Shown here one piece after another: positions 1 through 9,878 of a stretch of 64,000 bases of DNA. Position numbers and translations under genes: made by a program. Position 1 is the stretch's first letter; each line of letters starts with the position of its first letter. A model generated the notes under the pieces. It saw nothing but the letters and a program-made list of their open reading frames with translations, was not told the DNA's origin and made no database searches. This stretch comes from Vibrio comitans (lineage in GTDB: Bacteria; Pseudomonadota; Gammaproteobacteria; Enterobacterales; Vibrionaceae), in contig AP024866.1 of NCBI GenBank assembly GCA_024346835.1, positions 806,001-870,000 on the forward strand. Direction: 5' to 3'.

Positions 1-214
1 TGGGAAGTACATACACCATATAAAAATGGAAAAAAGAGCGCGCATCATCATTGGTCAATAAAAAGCTTCTTTCCTGCCAAAGTGGCATTAAAACACCGAG
101 TGATAGTAAGAACAATGCAAGTAAAGGCAACCAAAACATCAGCTGCTTTTTGTTTTGCTCTGCGACATAGGTATTAAAATCGCTAGGCACTTCGGTATTG
201 AACGTTGAGGTCAC
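1..214 (-). CDS. N-terminal part of an unrecognised membrane protein, cut by the window edge
   Basis: An open frame on the minus strand runs from a GTG at 214 off the left edge, giving about 71 residues. After a polar stretch of about 25 residues comes one clear hydrophobic segment (WLPLLALFLLSLGVLMPLW), then a polar stretch (QERSFLLTNDDARS) and a second aromatic, hydrophobic stretch at the edge. This looks like an integral membrane protein with a short cytoplasmic N terminus. No ATG lies in frame between the GTG and the upstream stop near 242, so GTG is the only usual start. The terminator of the antiporter gene lies just upstream, so it is probably a separate transcription unit. I do not recognise the family. 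Confidence 0.5.
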   Translation of the reverse strand, partial: MTSTFNTEVPSDFNTYVAEQNKKQLMFWLPLLALFLLSLGVLMPLWQERSFLLTNDDARSFFHFYMVYVLP

Positions 215-303
215 ACATACTCGCGGATTAAAGGCTTTGTATCAATAATAGAACAAGTCTGAGGCTTGTCGGGAATATTCACTATTATCAATGAAGTAAT
301 GTA

Positions 304-334
304 AATCGAGCCCTATGATAGGGCTCGATTTCTA
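304..334 (-). terminator. Rho-independent terminator behind the Kef-type antiporter gene
   Basis: A perfect inverted repeat (AATCGAGCCC / GGGCTCGATT, short AT-rich loop) lies immediately beyond the stop codon at 336. It is flanked by A-rich and T-rich runs, so it could act on both strands. Confidence 0.7.
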
Positions 335-335
335 G

Positions 336-1925
336 CTATTTGTTGGGGGTAAAACTCGGGGTTAAGGTATCGCAAACATGCCTTGCAAAGCCGCTACCCG
401 CTTCTCGATAGATATTGAACGCGGCATCAGCGCCGAGCTCGATAAACTGTTCCACCTGATCTTGATATTCGGCAATTGCAGCTATTTTGCCTTGATAGCC
501 TCGAAGTCGTAATTGCTCTAAGGCGTAGCGGTTACCTTGGTTATTAGGAATCGCGAGCAAGACTAGTTCGATTTGATCCAGTTTTTGAATACGTTCCCAA
601 AAGTCAGAGTCGGTAACATCGCCACAGATAGTGTTTCTAGCGTGGCGCTGATGATGATCGGCGGTATCGTTACGAATCTCTACACCTAAACAGATATCAC
701 CATGGCGCTCAGTCAGTTCATCGTAAGCCCCTGTACCAATTCGGCCCATACCTAATACCATTACCTGTGCTTGTCCGACACTAATAAACTGATCTCGAAT
801 ATTGATCTTGGCATCGCTGTGTTCTTTGAGCCAACTAGCGCTGCGGCGGTATATGCTGTTGCTAAAGCGATTAAGAGGTGCAGCAATAATAAAGGAAATA
901 GATACGGCAAGGGCAATAGAGACCATAATGTCACCGGATATCCAACCTTGTTTGTAGGCTAAGCCGCCGACGATCAATCCAAACTCGCTGAAATTGAAAA
1001 GTGTTAGAGAGGCTAGTAGCGACGTTCGGACGCGAAACTTAAATCGGTCTAGTATGAGGTAGTACAGTATTCCTTTCACTGGCAGCAGTAACATGAATAC
1101 CAGAGCCAAAATCAATCCTGCAACGGTGGGCTGTTCAGACAAGCCAATGTTGAGAAAGAAACAAACCAAGAACATCTCTTTCAAGTTAAATAAAGACTTA
1201 GAAAGCTCAGAAGCCTTCTTGTGCCCAGCAAGGAGCATTCCAAGAATCAGTGCCCCAAGGTCGCCTTTCACACCCACCAATTCAAACAACCCGGCGCCGA
1301 CGACTAAGGCGAAGAAGATTCCACAAAGTACCAGTAGCTCTCCGTGGCCGACCTTATCCAATACCTTGTAAAAGAGTGGGCGAACTAGTGGCAGAGCAAA
1401 CAGGACAATGGCATACCATTCTGGGATTTTGCCTGTAGATACGGTAAGAAAAGCCACCGCAAAGATATCCTGCATGACCAAGATACCAATGGCTATGGTG
1501 CCATAGACTGAGTTTAATTCGCCGTTATCTTGCAACGCCTTAATCGCAAATACGGTACTAGAAAAAGAGAGAGCAAAGCCTAAGATAACCAGCTGAGCAA
1601 AGGACATATCAGCGAAAAGGCTGACACCGATAACCTGCAGGGCGACTAAGCAAAAGGTAAAAAAGGCCGTAGAGGCAAGATTGTGCAGAGTCGCACCAGC
1701 CCAAATCTCTTTGGATAGTAGTACCTTAATATCGAGCTTTAGGCCGATAGTGAATAATAATAAGGTGACGCCAAGATCAGCAAGTTGACTGATTGCATCA
1801 TTACTTTCGAATCCAAAGGCATTAAGGGTGAAACCAGCCAGTAAAAAACCGACAAGGGGAGGGAGGTTACAGCGCTGTGCAACAAAGCCGGCAACAAAAG
1901 CGCCGAAAATGAGCATTATATCCAT
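336..1925 (-). CDS. CPA2-family cation:proton antiporter with C-terminal TrkA-N domain (Kef/YbaL type)
   Basis: The 529-residue protein has about 12 hydrophobic segments over residues 1-350. These include the SSTVFA and MQDIFAV stretches (about 122-157) typical of the Na+/H+ exchanger fold of the CPA2 family. A cytoplasmic Rossmann domain of the TrkA-N type follows from about residue 385, with the nucleotide-binding GMGRIG at 392-397. Family members exchange K+ or Na+ for protons across the inner membrane and are gated by NAD(H) or a similar ligand. The protein is shorter than KefB/KefC (about 600 residues) and lacks an obvious KTN C-terminal extension, so the precise ion is not predictable. 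It lies downstream of nagC on the same strand with a gap of about 70 bp and is probably independent of it. Confidence 0.85.
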   Translation of the reverse strand: MDIMLIFGAFVAGFVAQRCNLPPLVGFLLAGFTLNAFGFESNDAISQLADLGVTLLLFTIGLKLDIKVLLSKEIWAGATLHNLASTAFFTFCLVALQVIGVSLFADMSFAQLVILGFALSFSSTVFAIKALQDNGELNSVYGTIAIGILVMQDIFAVAFLTVSTGKIPEWYAIVLFALPLVRPLFYKVLDKVGHGELLVLCGIFFALVVGAGLFELVGVKGDLGALILGMLLAGHKKASELSKSLFNLKEMFLVCFFLNIGLSEQPTVAGLILALVFMLLLPVKGILYYLILDRFKFRVRTSLLASLTLFNFSEFGLIVGGLAYKQGWISGDIMVSIALAVSISFIIAAPLNRFSNSIYRRSASWLKEHSDAKINIRDQFISVGQAQVMVLGMGRIGTGAYDELTERHGDICLGVEIRNDTADHHQRHARNTICGDVTDSDFWERIQKLDQIELVLLAIPNNQGNRYALEQLRLRGYQGKIAAIAEYQDQVEQFIELGADAAFNIYREAGSGFARHVCDTLTPSFTPNK

Positions 1926-1995
1926 TTATGCAGTCTCGAAAGTGGTTGAGAAATTGGCGCATATTCAACCACAAACGAGTCTGAGATGATTGAAC

Positions 1996-3216
1996 TTATT
2001 GCGTAGAATCCATCAATTTTTGTAACAATATGCCATTTAACATGGCTCGTTTAACAATAGCAAACGCTCCCATTGTCGGATACTGCTCTAGTTCAGAGGA
2101 GACAATAGGTAGGTCCTTATGAAACGCAGTTAGCGATTGACTATTTACGTTCCTTTGAATCGCTGGGAATAATACCTCTTTTGCTTTGGTAATATCACCT
2201 GCAATGACTATCTTTTGCGGGTTAAACAAGTTAATCACAATCGCGGCGGCCTTACCGAGCTGATCGCCCACGCGCACAATGCTTTGTGTTGCTAGCGCAT
2301 CACCATTAAGTGCGTGTTTGCAAATAGCACTTATAGTGATTTGAGGCTCATCGGCGAGCGTAGAATTATAGCCTTGCGCCAAGCGAGCTTTTACACCTTT
2401 AATAATTGCAGGGTTAGCAGCGATAGTCTCTAGGCAACCAAAGTTGCCGCACTGGCACTGCTCTCCAAGAGGGTCGACTTGAATGTGGCCTATCTCGCCT
2501 ACGTTTCGGTTTGAGCCTAAGAAAACCTGACCTCCAGCCATAATGCCGGAACCGGTTCCACGGTGTACACTGATAAGGATTGAATCCTTACAATCGCGCG
2601 TTGCGCCAAAATAATGTTCCGCGAGAGCCATACCGCGAATATCATTTCCTACGAAACACTCGGTCTTGAACTCATCTTTTAGGATCTGAGCTAAAGGCAG
2701 ATTATCAATCTTAGTGTTAGGCATGTATTGCACAACACCCACATCAGGATTCACCAAACCAGGCAAAATCACACCTATAGCAATTAGGTTGTGAGAAATG
2801 CCTTCATTACTGGCTTTGAAAAGTTTAATTTTATCAAAGATTTGTCCAACCAGTTGTTCTTGGTCGCTGTACTGAATTGCCGATTCACTTCGCGCTAGGA
2901 TTTCACCGCTAAGGTCATGTAGAGACAATTGAATATAATCTCGCCCGACACGCACAGCGATAGAGTGAAACTGAGTCACTTGTGTGGTTAGGGATATCGC
3001 ACGTCGGCCACCAGTAGAGGCTTGCTGTGCAACCTCTTGTACCAAATTACATTCCAATAGCTGACGAGTGATCTTAGTGACACTTGCTGGCGCCAAATGG
3101 CTCAATTCAGCAATCTGAATGCGTGAAATAGGCCCTTGTTGATCAATCAGTCGATAGACAGCTGCGCTGTTCAACTGTTTTACGAGGTCTACGTTGCCAA
3201 TTTGTCCGCCAGTCAT
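1996..3216 (-). CDS. nagC: NagC, ROK-family repressor of GlcNAc genes
   Basis: This 406-residue ROK protein has an N-terminal winged helix (about 15-65; LAPASVTKITRQLL is the recognition part) and a C-terminal sugar-kinase-like domain. The zinc site is intact: His244 and Cys254, Cys256, Cys261 in EQCQCGNFGC. NagC proteins bind GlcNAc-6-phosphate and then release nag operators. The gene starts two bases after the nagA stop, with its ribosome binding site inside the nagA end, so it is the third gene of nagB-nagA-nagC and should autoregulate. The sequence is closer to NagC than to Mlc because of the operon context; sequence alone leaves a small chance of Mlc-like specificity. Confidence 0.95.
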   Translation of the reverse strand: MTGGQIGNVDLVKQLNSAAVYRLIDQQGPISRIQIAELSHLAPASVTKITRQLLECNLVQEVAQQASTGGRRAISLTTQVTQFHSIAVRVGRDYIQLSLHDLSGEILARSESAIQYSDQEQLVGQIFDKIKLFKASNEGISHNLIAIGVILPGLVNPDVGVVQYMPNTKIDNLPLAQILKDEFKTECFVGNDIRGMALAEHYFGATRDCKDSILISVHRGTGSGIMAGGQVFLGSNRNVGEIGHIQVDPLGEQCQCGNFGCLETIAANPAIIKGVKARLAQGYNSTLADEPQITISAICKHALNGDALATQSIVRVGDQLGKAAAIVINLFNPQKIVIAGDITKAKEVLFPAIQRNVNSQSLTAFHKDLPIVSSELEQYPTMGAFAIVKRAMLNGILLQKLMDSTQ

Positions 3217-3218
3217 AA

Positions 3219-4355
3219 TTATCCCTGTATAAATTGACCGTTAACTACGGTCGCTTTAACGTTAAAGTCGTTGTTGAAAATGGTAAGGTTTGCAATCATA
3301 TCAGGTTTTATGCGACCAAGTTTATGCTCCATACCAATTGCTTTCGCTGGATACAGTGTTGCCATGCGTAATGTTTCATCGAGAGATAAACCCACATGCT
3401 TAACGCAGTTTTCTACCGCTTCAATCATGGTCAGTGCAGAACCGCCCAATGTACCGTCTTCACCCACACACATTCCATCACGAACGTATACGGTTTTGCC
3501 GACAAAATTGAACTGGTCCATCTTTGCACCTGCCGGAGCGGTTGCATCTGTTACTAGAACCAGCTTTTCACCCTTAAGTTTGTGAGCGATGCGGATGTTA
3601 GCATAATCGACATGATGCCCATCAACGATAATGCCAGCGTACACGTCTGGAGTGTCGAATATAGCGCCAACTACACCAGGCTCACGACCTGTCATTGGAG
3701 TCATTGCGTTAAATAGGTGAGTGGCAAAGGTAATGCCTTGCTCAAAACTATCACGCGCTTGTTGATATGTTGCGGCCGTGTGACCAATAGAGACAACAAT
3801 GCCGGCTTCTTTGAGTTGCGCAATGTGCTCCGGTCTGTTTTGCTCAGGGGCTAGAGTTACCTTGGCCACTAGATCTGAGTGCTGGCAGATAAAGCTGATC
3901 ATCTCATCGTCTGATTGACGAATGTATGATTCAGTATGAATGCCCTTTCTTGCAAGGTTTAGATAAGGTCCTTCAAGGTGCAGGCCGAGTGACTGATGCT
4001 TGTTTTGCTCCTGATATTTGCGTTGAGCTTCGATAGCGCTGCGCATACTTTCATCAGAAGAGGTAATCAGCGTTGGCAAAAAGCTTGTACAGCCAGATTT
4101 CAGGTTTGCTTCGTGCATAATCTGCATGGTTTCAGGTGAGATGTCATCGTTGAGCATCACACCGCCACAGCCATTGAGTTGAAGATCGATGAAGCCTGGG
4201 CTTAAGTTTGCACCCTCTAGATCGATACGTTCAATGCCTGTATCTAATGTTTCTTCAAGGCATACAGCCTTGATACGATCGTTTTCAACAACAACCGCGT
4301 GCTTGTATAAAATGTCGCTACCCGTGAACACGGTGCAGTTCGTTAATGCATACAT
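3219..4355 (-). CDS. nagA: N-acetylglucosamine-6-phosphate deacetylase
   Basis: NagA removes the acetyl group from GlcNAc-6-phosphate to give glucosamine-6-phosphate and acetate in the cytoplasm. The 378-residue length is normal. The amidohydrolase barrel motifs are present: LEGPYLN around residue 128, the metal-site histidine in GHTAATY, DGHHVD, and the catalytic aspartate in [10 protein letters not shown]. It sits 15 bp behind nagB and is almost fused to nagC, so it is co-transcribed with both. The reaction follows directly from the family and the operon. Confidence 0.97.
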   Translation of the reverse strand: MYALTNCTVFTGSDILYKHAVVVENDRIKAVCLEETLDTGIERIDLEGANLSPGFIDLQLNGCGGVMLNDDISPETMQIMHEANLKSGCTSFLPTLITSSDESMRSAIEAQRKYQEQNKHQSLGLHLEGPYLNLARKGIHTESYIRQSDDEMISFICQHSDLVAKVTLAPEQNRPEHIAQLKEAGIVVSIGHTAATYQQARDSFEQGITFATHLFNAMTPMTGREPGVVGAIFDTPDVYAGIIVDGHHVDYANIRIAHKLKGEKLVLVTDATAPAGAKMDQFNFVGKTVYVRDGMCVGEDGTLGGSALTMIEAVENCVKHVGLSLDETLRMATLYPAKAIGMEHKLGRIKPDMIANLTIFNNDFNVKATVVNGQFIQG

Positions 4356-4370
4356 ACTTGCTGCTCCTAA

Positions 4371-5171
4371 TTAAAGATCTTTGATGTTTTCCGCTTCTAA
4401 CTCACGGAAGTATTTAAGGGTTTTGACTTTCAATTCTTGAGAAGCCGGTGAGTCCGCGACGATAACGGCTTTTGAATGCATCTGCATTGCGCTTACTGTC
4501 CATAGATGATTCACCGAGCCCTCTACTGCTGCTTGCAGTGCTTGCGCTTTGTTGTGGCCAGTAATCAACACCATAACTTCCTCTGCATCAAGCAGAGTTG
4601 CCACACCGATAGTCAGTGCATACTTGGGTACTTGGCTAATGTCACCATCAAAGAAGCGAGAGTTAGCGATACGCGTTTTTTCGGTCAGCGTTTTAATGCG
4701 TGTACGTGACGAAAGAGATGATGCAGGTTCATTAAATGCGATATGACCATCGTGACCCACGCCACCCATGAATAGGTTAATACGGCCATAAGATTTAATC
4801 TTGGCTTCATAAGCTCGGCATACGGCATCATGGTCTTCAGTGTTGCCATTAAGCAAGTTTATGTTTTGCTCTTGAATGTCTACATGGTTAAAGAAGTTTT
4901 CGTACATGAAAGTGCGGTATGACTCTGGATGATCGCTAGGCAGGCCAACGTATTCATCCATATTGAAGGTCACTACATTCTTAAAGCTCACTTCTCCTGC
5001 ATTGTACATTTCAATTAAGTACTTGTAGGTATTGAGCGGTGTACCACCGGTAGGTAGGCCAAGCACAAAAGGTTTGTCAGCTGTTGGGCTAAACTTATTT
5101 ATAGTATTGACAATATGTCGAGCAGACCAACGACCGACGTCTGCGCTTGTTTCTAGTGGGATGAGCCTCAC
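4371..5171 (-). CDS. nagB: Glucosamine-6-phosphate deaminase
   Basis: NagB converts glucosamine-6-phosphate to fructose-6-phosphate and ammonia, the step that feeds amino sugar into glycolysis. The 266-residue protein has the family landmarks: GLPTGGTP near the N terminus (phosphate site), the catalytic aspartate in FNMDEYVGL, and the [11 protein letters not shown] block carrying the Asp-His-Glu active-site set. It is the first gene of nagBAC and faces nagE across a 261-bp region with two NagC-like operators. E. coli NagB is allosterically activated by GlcNAc-6-phosphate; whether this one is cannot be read here. Confidence 0.97.
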   Translation of the reverse strand: MRLIPLETSADVGRWSARHIVNTINKFSPTADKPFVLGLPTGGTPLNTYKYLIEMYNAGEVSFKNVVTFNMDEYVGLPSDHPESYRTFMYENFFNHVDIQEQNINLLNGNTEDHDAVCRAYEAKIKSYGRINLFMGGVGHDGHIAFNEPASSLSSRTRIKTLTEKTRIANSRFFDGDISQVPKYALTIGVATLLDAEEVMVLITGHNKAQALQAAVEGSVNHLWTVSAMQMHSKAVIVADSPASQELKVKTLKYFRELEAENIKDL

Positions 5172-5234
5172 GGTGGATACCTCGCCAAGATTTAAGATTT
5201 TATTTAATTGCCTTTAGTATACTCAAAATGATCG

Positions 5235-5255
5235 TTATTTTTAATAGTGAAATAA
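5235..5255. promoter_or_regulatory. Candidate NagC operator, nagB-proximal
   Basis: The repeat TTATTT-N9-AAATAA is perfectly symmetric, 64 bp upstream of the nagB start. AT-rich TTATTT arms around a short spacer are typical of Mlc/NagC boxes. Assignment to NagC rests on position. Confidence 0.6.
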
Positions 5256-5300
5256 GTTTTATGATCCACCTAACAAAAACAGGCTATCTACGCAGCTTGC

Positions 5301-5316
5301 TATGACATAGCTCACG
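5301..5316. promoter_or_regulatory. Candidate CRP site between the two NagC-like operators
   Basis: TATGA-N6-TCACG matches 8 of the 10 conserved positions of TGTGA-N6-TCACA. It lies between the two symmetric sites, the same order as in the E. coli nagE-nagB control region. Confidence 0.5.
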
Positions 5317-5330
5317 TTTTATAGGGTTTT

Positions 5331-5347
5331 AATTTGCGACGCAAATT
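5331..5347. promoter_or_regulatory. Candidate NagC operator, nagE-proximal
   Basis: AATTTGCGACGCAAATT is a perfect 17-bp palindrome, 85 bp upstream of the nagE start. The central GCG/CGC with AT-rich ends fits a NagC rather than an Mlc box. Centre-to-centre distance to the other candidate is about 94 bp, which allows looping. Confidence 0.65.
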
Positions 5348-5432
5348 TAAGCCATTAAGATGAAGAGGACTAAATTAATCAGCTAAAAAAAGTTTTAAGC
5401 TTATTTTCAGATTCCTCAGGGGGAGAAGTAAC

Positions 5433-6926
5433 GTGAACATTCTTGGATATTTTCAGAAGGTAGGTAAGGCGCTAATGGTGCCGGTTGCTACGCTACCAGC
5501 AGCAGCGATACTCATGGGTATCGGTTATTGGATTGACCCAACCGGTTGGGGTGGCAACAGTGCACTAGCTGGCTTCCTTATTAAAGCGGGCGCGGCAATC
5601 ATTGACAACATGTCTTGGCTATTCGCGGTAGGTGTTGCTTACGGTATGTCTAAAGATAAAGACGGTGCAGCAGCACTGGCTGGCCTTGTAATGATGTACG
5701 TTGTTACTACTCTTCTATCTCCTGGTGCAGTAGCGCAGATTCAGGGTATCAGCGGTGACGCGGTTCCTGCAGCATTTGGTAAGATTCAAAACCAATTCGT
5801 CGGTATCCTAGTGGGTATTATCTCTGCTGAGATCTACAACCGCTTCTCTACTGTTGAACTGCACAAAGCACTAGCATTCTTCTCTGGTAAACGTCTTGTT
5901 CCTATCTTGACTTCTTTTGCTGGTATCGTGATGGCATTCGTACTTATGTACGTATGGCCTGCAATCTACGATGGCCTAGTACACTTCGGTGAGTCTATCC
6001 AAGGCATGGGATCTGTAGGTGCTGGTATCTACGCATTCTTTAACCGTCTACTTATCCCTGTTGGTCTTCACCACGCACTGAACTCAGTATTCTGGTTCGA
6101 CGTTGCAGGTATTAACGATATCCCGAACTTCCTAGGCGGCGCTAAGTCTATCGCAGAAGGTACTGCAACAGTAGGTGTTACTGGTATGTACCAAGCGGGC
6201 TTCTTCCCAATCATGATGTTTGGTCTACCGGGCGCAGCTCTGGCTATCTACCACACTTCAAAATCTAAGAACAAAGAAAAAGTAGCGTCAATCATGATTG
6301 CTGCAGGTTTCGCTTCTTTCTTCACTGGTGTAACTGAGCCACTAGAATTCTCATTCATGTTCCTAGCTCCAGCACTCTATGTTCTGCACGCTGTGATGAC
6401 GGGTATCTCTGTATACATCGCGGCATCAATGGAGTGGATTGCAGGCTTCGGCTTCTCAGCAGGTCTTGTGGATATGGTTCTATCTAGCCGCAACCCACTA
6501 GCTGTTAACTGGTACATGCTAATCGTTCAAGGCCTAGTATTCTTCGGTATCTACTACGCAGTGTTCCGCACAGTAATCGTTAAATTCGGTCTTAAGACTC
6601 CTGGACGTGAAGATGACGAAGACGGCGCTTCAACTACAACGGGTTCTTCAAACTCTTCAGAGCTTGCGAAGCAGTATCTTAAAGCACTAGGTGGTCACAG
6701 CAACATCTCTACTATCGATGCGTGTATCACTCGTCTACGTCTGACTCTAAACGACACTAGCGTGATTAACGAGAAAGTACTGAAAGACTTGGGTGCAATG
6801 GGTGTGGTTAAACTAGGTTCAAATAACGTTCAAGTTATCCTAGGCCCACTAGCAGAAATCGTAGCGGGTGAGATGAAACAAATCCCTGCAGATGCTGACC
6901 TAACAACGGTAGAACTACCATCTTAA
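5433..6926 (+). CDS. nagE: N-acetylglucosamine-specific PTS transporter, IIC and IIB domains
   Basis: NagE imports GlcNAc across the inner membrane and phosphorylates it at C6. Residues 1 to about 380 form the IIC membrane domain (MNILGYFQKVGKALMVPVA start, GVTEPLEFSFMF substrate loop). A linker rich in Asp, Ser and Thr follows, then IIB at about 405-497 with the phosphorylated Cys431 in DACITRLRL. There is no IIA domain, unlike the 648-residue E. coli NagE, so a separate IIA-Glc (Crr) must donate phosphate. The start is a GTG preceded by GGGGAG. It is divergent from nagBAC and shares its control region. Confidence 0.95.
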   Translation: MNILGYFQKVGKALMVPVATLPAAAILMGIGYWIDPTGWGGNSALAGFLIKAGAAIIDNMSWLFAVGVAYGMSKDKDGAAALAGLVMMYVVTTLLSPGAVAQIQGISGDAVPAAFGKIQNQFVGILVGIISAEIYNRFSTVELHKALAFFSGKRLVPILTSFAGIVMAFVLMYVWPAIYDGLVHFGESIQGMGSVGAGIYAFFNRLLIPVGLHHALNSVFWFDVAGINDIPNFLGGAKSIAEGTATVGVTGMYQAGFFPIMMFGLPGAALAIYHTSKSKNKEKVASIMIAAGFASFFTGVTEPLEFSFMFLAPALYVLHAVMTGISVYIAASMEWIAGFGFSAGLVDMVLSSRNPLAVNWYMLIVQGLVFFGIYYAVFRTVIVKFGLKTPGREDDEDGASTTTGSSNSSELAKQYLKALGGHSNISTIDACITRLRLTLNDTSVINEKVLKDLGAMGVVKLGSNNVQVILGPLAEIVAGEMKQIPADADLTTVELPS

Positions 6927-6950
6927 TCAATAACTCCTAGATTATTGTCC

Positions 6951-6979
6951 AAATGCCTCCCTCGGGAGGCATTTTTTTT
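6951..6979 (+). terminator. Terminator of nagE
   Basis: The stem AATGCCTCCC / GGGAGGCATT with a 2-base loop is followed by a run of T, 25 bp beyond the nagE stop. Confidence 0.9.
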
Positions 6980-7073
6980 ACCTTTCATAACACAAAAATC
7001 TAGATTTAGTTGTTTAGACGAATACAATGTAGGGCGTAGAAGAATTTCAAAATTGAACCATGAGGTGTTGTAG

Positions 7074-8738
7074 ATGAGTGAAGCTGAGGCTCGACCATCG
7101 AATTTTATCCGCCAAATCATCGATAAAGATATCGCGGATGGCAAACATAGCAGCGTGCATACTCGTTTTCCGCCAGAGCCAAACGGCTACCTGCATATCG
7201 GGCACGCTAAGTCGATCTGTCTAAACTTTGGTATTGCTCAAGACTATCAAGGCCAGTGCAACCTGCGCTTTGATGACACCAACCCTGAAAAAGAAGACAT
7301 TGAATACGTTGATTCAATCAAGAACGATGTTCAATGGCTAGGTTTCGACTGGTCTGGCGAGATTTGTTACTCGTCAAACTACTTTGACCAGCTGTATGCG
7401 TACGCTGTTGAGCTTATCAACAAGGGCTTAGCTTATGTTGAAGAGCTAACGGCTGATGAAATCCGCGAATACCGTGGTACGTTGAAAGCACCAGGTAAAG
7501 AAAGCCCGTATCGTAACCGCACCGTTGAAGAGAACTTAGCGTTATTTGAAAAAATGCGCGATGGTGGCTTTAAAGAAGGTGAGGCATGTCTGCGTGCTAA
7601 GATCGATATGAGCTCATCATTCATGGTTATGCGTGATCCGGTTCTCTATCGTGTGCGTTTTGCTCATCACCATCAAACTGCTGATAAGTGGTGCATTTAC
7701 CCAATGTACGACTTTACTCACTGTATCTCAGATGCTCTAGAGGGAATTACTCACTCTTTGTGTACTCTTGAGTTCCAAGACAACCGTCGCTTGTACGATT
7801 GGGTACTGGAAAACATTACCATTGAGACTCAGCCACATCAGTACGAGTTTAGTCGCTTGAACCTAGAATATACGGTGATGTCTAAGCGTAAACTGAGTCA
7901 GCTAGTGACCGAAAACTTGGTAAACGGCTGGGACGATCCACGTATGCCTACTATCTCTGGTTTGCGCCGCCGTGGTTTCACTCCTGCGTCTATCCGTGAA
8001 TTCTGTAAGCGTATTGGTGTTACTAAGCAAGAGAACATGATTGAATTTGGTTCACTAGAGTCATGTATTCGTGATGATTTAAATGAAAATGCACCTCGTG
8101 CAATGGCCGTTCTTGAGCCAGTTAAAATTGTTATTGAAAACTACCCTGAAGGTCAGGTTGAGACGCTAAACGTTGCAAATCACCCGAACAAGCCTGAAAT
8201 GGGTAGCCGTGAAGTGCCATTTACTCGTGAAGTGTGGATCGAAGCTGATGACTTCCGCGAAGAAGCGAATAAGAAGTACAAGCGTCTGGTTCTAGGAAAA
8301 GAAGTTCGTTTGCGTGGCGCTTACGTGATTAAGGCTGAGCGTATCGAGAAAGATGAGCAAGGCAACATCACTACTATCTTCTGTACTTATGATGATGAGA
8401 CGCTAGGTAAGAACCCTGCGGACGGTCGTAAAGTGAAGGGCGTTATCCATTGGGTATCCGCTGATAAGGGTGTTCCAGCAGAGATTCGTCTATATGATCG
8501 CTTGTTTACGGTTCCAAACCCAGCTGCGGCAGAAGACTTTAAATCAACCATTAATGCGGAATCATTAACGGTTAAGCAGGGCTTCGTTGAACAAAGCCTG
8601 GCTAGCGCTGAAGCAGAAGCGGGCTATCAGTTTGAACGTACAGGTTACTTCTGTGCTGATAGCAAAGACAGCACCCCTGAGAACCTAGTGTTCAACCGTA
8701 CGGTTGGCCTACGTGATACTTGGGCAAAGATTAGCTAA
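7074..8738 (+). CDS. glnS: Glutamine--tRNA ligase
   Basis: This class I aminoacyl-tRNA synthetase charges tRNA-Gln with glutamine in the cytoplasm. The 554 residues match the family length. The HIGH motif appears as [12 protein letters not shown] (about 36-47) and the KMSKS motif as VMSKRKL (about 266-272). The catalytic Rossmann domain is followed by the two anticodon-binding beta barrels. The start is the ATG at 7074, with GAGGTG upstream. It is a single-gene unit between the nagE terminator and its own terminator. Confidence 0.97.
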   Translation: MSEAEARPSNFIRQIIDKDIADGKHSSVHTRFPPEPNGYLHIGHAKSICLNFGIAQDYQGQCNLRFDDTNPEKEDIEYVDSIKNDVQWLGFDWSGEICYSSNYFDQLYAYAVELINKGLAYVEELTADEIREYRGTLKAPGKESPYRNRTVEENLALFEKMRDGGFKEGEACLRAKIDMSSSFMVMRDPVLYRVRFAHHHQTADKWCIYPMYDFTHCISDALEGITHSLCTLEFQDNRRLYDWVLENITIETQPHQYEFSRLNLEYTVMSKRKLSQLVTENLVNGWDDPRMPTISGLRRRGFTPASIREFCKRIGVTKQENMIEFGSLESCIRDDLNENAPRAMAVLEPVKIVIENYPEGQVETLNVANHPNKPEMGSREVPFTREVWIEADDFREEANKKYKRLVLGKEVRLRGAYVIKAERIEKDEQGNITTIFCTYDDETLGKNPADGRKVKGVIHWVSADKGVPAEIRLYDRLFTVPNPAAAEDFKSTINAESLTVKQGFVEQSLASAEAEAGYQFERTGYFCADSKDSTPENLVFNRTVGLRDTWAKIS

Positions 8739-8761
8739 TTTGCTTTTCTGCTTTAAATACG

Positions 8762-8792
8762 AAAATGCCAGCAAAGATGCTGGCATTTTTTA
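8762..8792. terminator. Bidirectional terminator between glnS and the pilin-like gene
   Basis: The stem AAAATGCCAGCA / TGCTGGCATTTT with an AAGA loop is flanked by A and T runs. It serves glnS (+) and can also serve the convergent pilin-like gene (-). Confidence 0.9.
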
Positions 8793-8817
8793 TATCTGCT
8801 TTATGAAGAGGTCGGGC

Positions 8818-9420
8818 TTAATCATTTAGGACATAAGAGACATCGCCAGTGCGAGAGTCATACCAGATAACGTGTTTTGCATTGGTGGGGTCGCTATCAA
8901 AACCGTCTTTAGTGAAGATATATACACACTTGGATTGATGACCTCCATCGCCTTTTTGTCGAATGGCGTAAAAATCATAGTCTTCAGCTTGGTTTAGGAT
9001 ATTGGTCGCCGTGAGTGAGGAGTCGAGAAGCCTATCCCATAACAAGTAACAGGCCTTGTTTCCCTTGCCAATATTAAAAGGCGCTCCCATAGGGTCATTC
9101 TTGTCTACGCCGAGTGGGTATCCAACATCATTCATATCCAGATGGCTATCTATGCTATTACTACCTTCCGTTGCATCTGTTCCTTCTGCATATCCAGGCA
9201 TATTGGCATACGATTCATTACCTCTGCCTTCAACAACCCACCTTTGATGTGCAAAATTAATCGATTGCTGGAATTCCGCCGCTGCACCTTGAAGCATCGA
9301 CTCGCGAGCATCAGAGTTAAGATCTAAAAATCGCGGGGCAGCCACTACAGCTAGCACCGCGATTGTCACGATAACAACTATCAACTCAATCAGCGTAAAT
9401 CCATTTTTACTGATAGGCAT
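8818..9420 (-). CDS. Type IV pilin-like protein with prepilin signal
   Basis: The 200-residue protein has a class III signal: a short basic leader ending NG, then FTLIELIVVIVTIAVLAVVA. PilD-type peptidase would cut after Gly8 and leave N-methylated Phe with Glu at mature position 5. The rest is a soluble pilin head with two cysteines in its second half (YLLWDRL and SKCVYIF regions), probably a disulfide. It resembles MSHA-type or minor pilins, but no other pilus gene is nearby, so the machine it joins is unknown. It begins 11 bp behind fur on the same strand and is probably co-transcribed with it. Confidence 0.8.
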   Translation of the reverse strand: MPISKNGFTLIELIVVIVTIAVLAVVAAPRFLDLNSDARESMLQGAAAEFQQSINFAHQRWVVEGRGNESYANMPGYAEGTDATEGSNSIDSHLDMNDVGYPLGVDKNDPMGAPFNIGKGNKACYLLWDRLLDSSLTATNILNQAEDYDFYAIRQKGDGGHQSKCVYIFTKDGFDSDPTNAKHVIWYDSRTGDVSYVLND

Positions 9421-9431
9421 TCTGTTTGACT

Positions 9432-9878
9432 CTACTTAGGCGTATGCGCCTTAGGATCAGCTTTGCAGTCACCGTTGGCGCAACGGCCATATAGGTAAAG
9501 ACTGTGGTTGGTCAGATTGATATTGTATTTTTTCGCAATTTCACGCTGACGCTCTTCGATCACTTCGTCGCTAAACTCAATTACTGCACCACAATCTAGA
9601 CAAACAAGATGATCATGGTGGTGCTGAGTTGAAAGCTCAAATACTGACTTGCCACCCTCAAAGTGGTGACGAGTAACAATACCCGCATCGTCGAATTGGT
9701 TTAACACTCGGTAAACGGTAGCAAGACCAATCTCTTCACCGATATCTATTAATTTTTTATACAGCTCTTCTGCACTAATGTGCTGACAACCTGGCTGCTG
9801 AAGTAGCTCTAAAATTTTTAAGCGTGGTAAAGTGACCTTCAACCCTGCTTCCTTTAGGGCTTTATTATTATCTGGCAT
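9432..9878 (-). CDS. fur: Fur, ferric uptake regulator
   Basis: Fur is a dimeric repressor that binds Fur boxes when loaded with Fe(II). The 148-residue protein has the N-terminal winged helix (KVTLPRLKILELL to about residue 80), the metal-binding histidine cluster HHHHDHLVCLDCG at about 87-97, and a C-terminal second cysteine pair (CANGDC) for structural zinc. The gene lies upstream of a pilin-like gene and downstream of fldA on the same strand. A candidate target in this window is the feoABC promoter. Assignment over Zur is firm: the cysteine spacing and the fldA neighbourhood are those of Fur. Confidence 0.97.
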   Translation of the reverse strand: MPDNNKALKEAGLKVTLPRLKILELLQQPGCQHISAEELYKKLIDIGEEIGLATVYRVLNQFDDAGIVTRHHFEGGKSVFELSTQHHHDHLVCLDCGAVIEFSDEVIEERQREIAKKYNINLTNHSLYLYGRCANGDCKADPKAHTPK

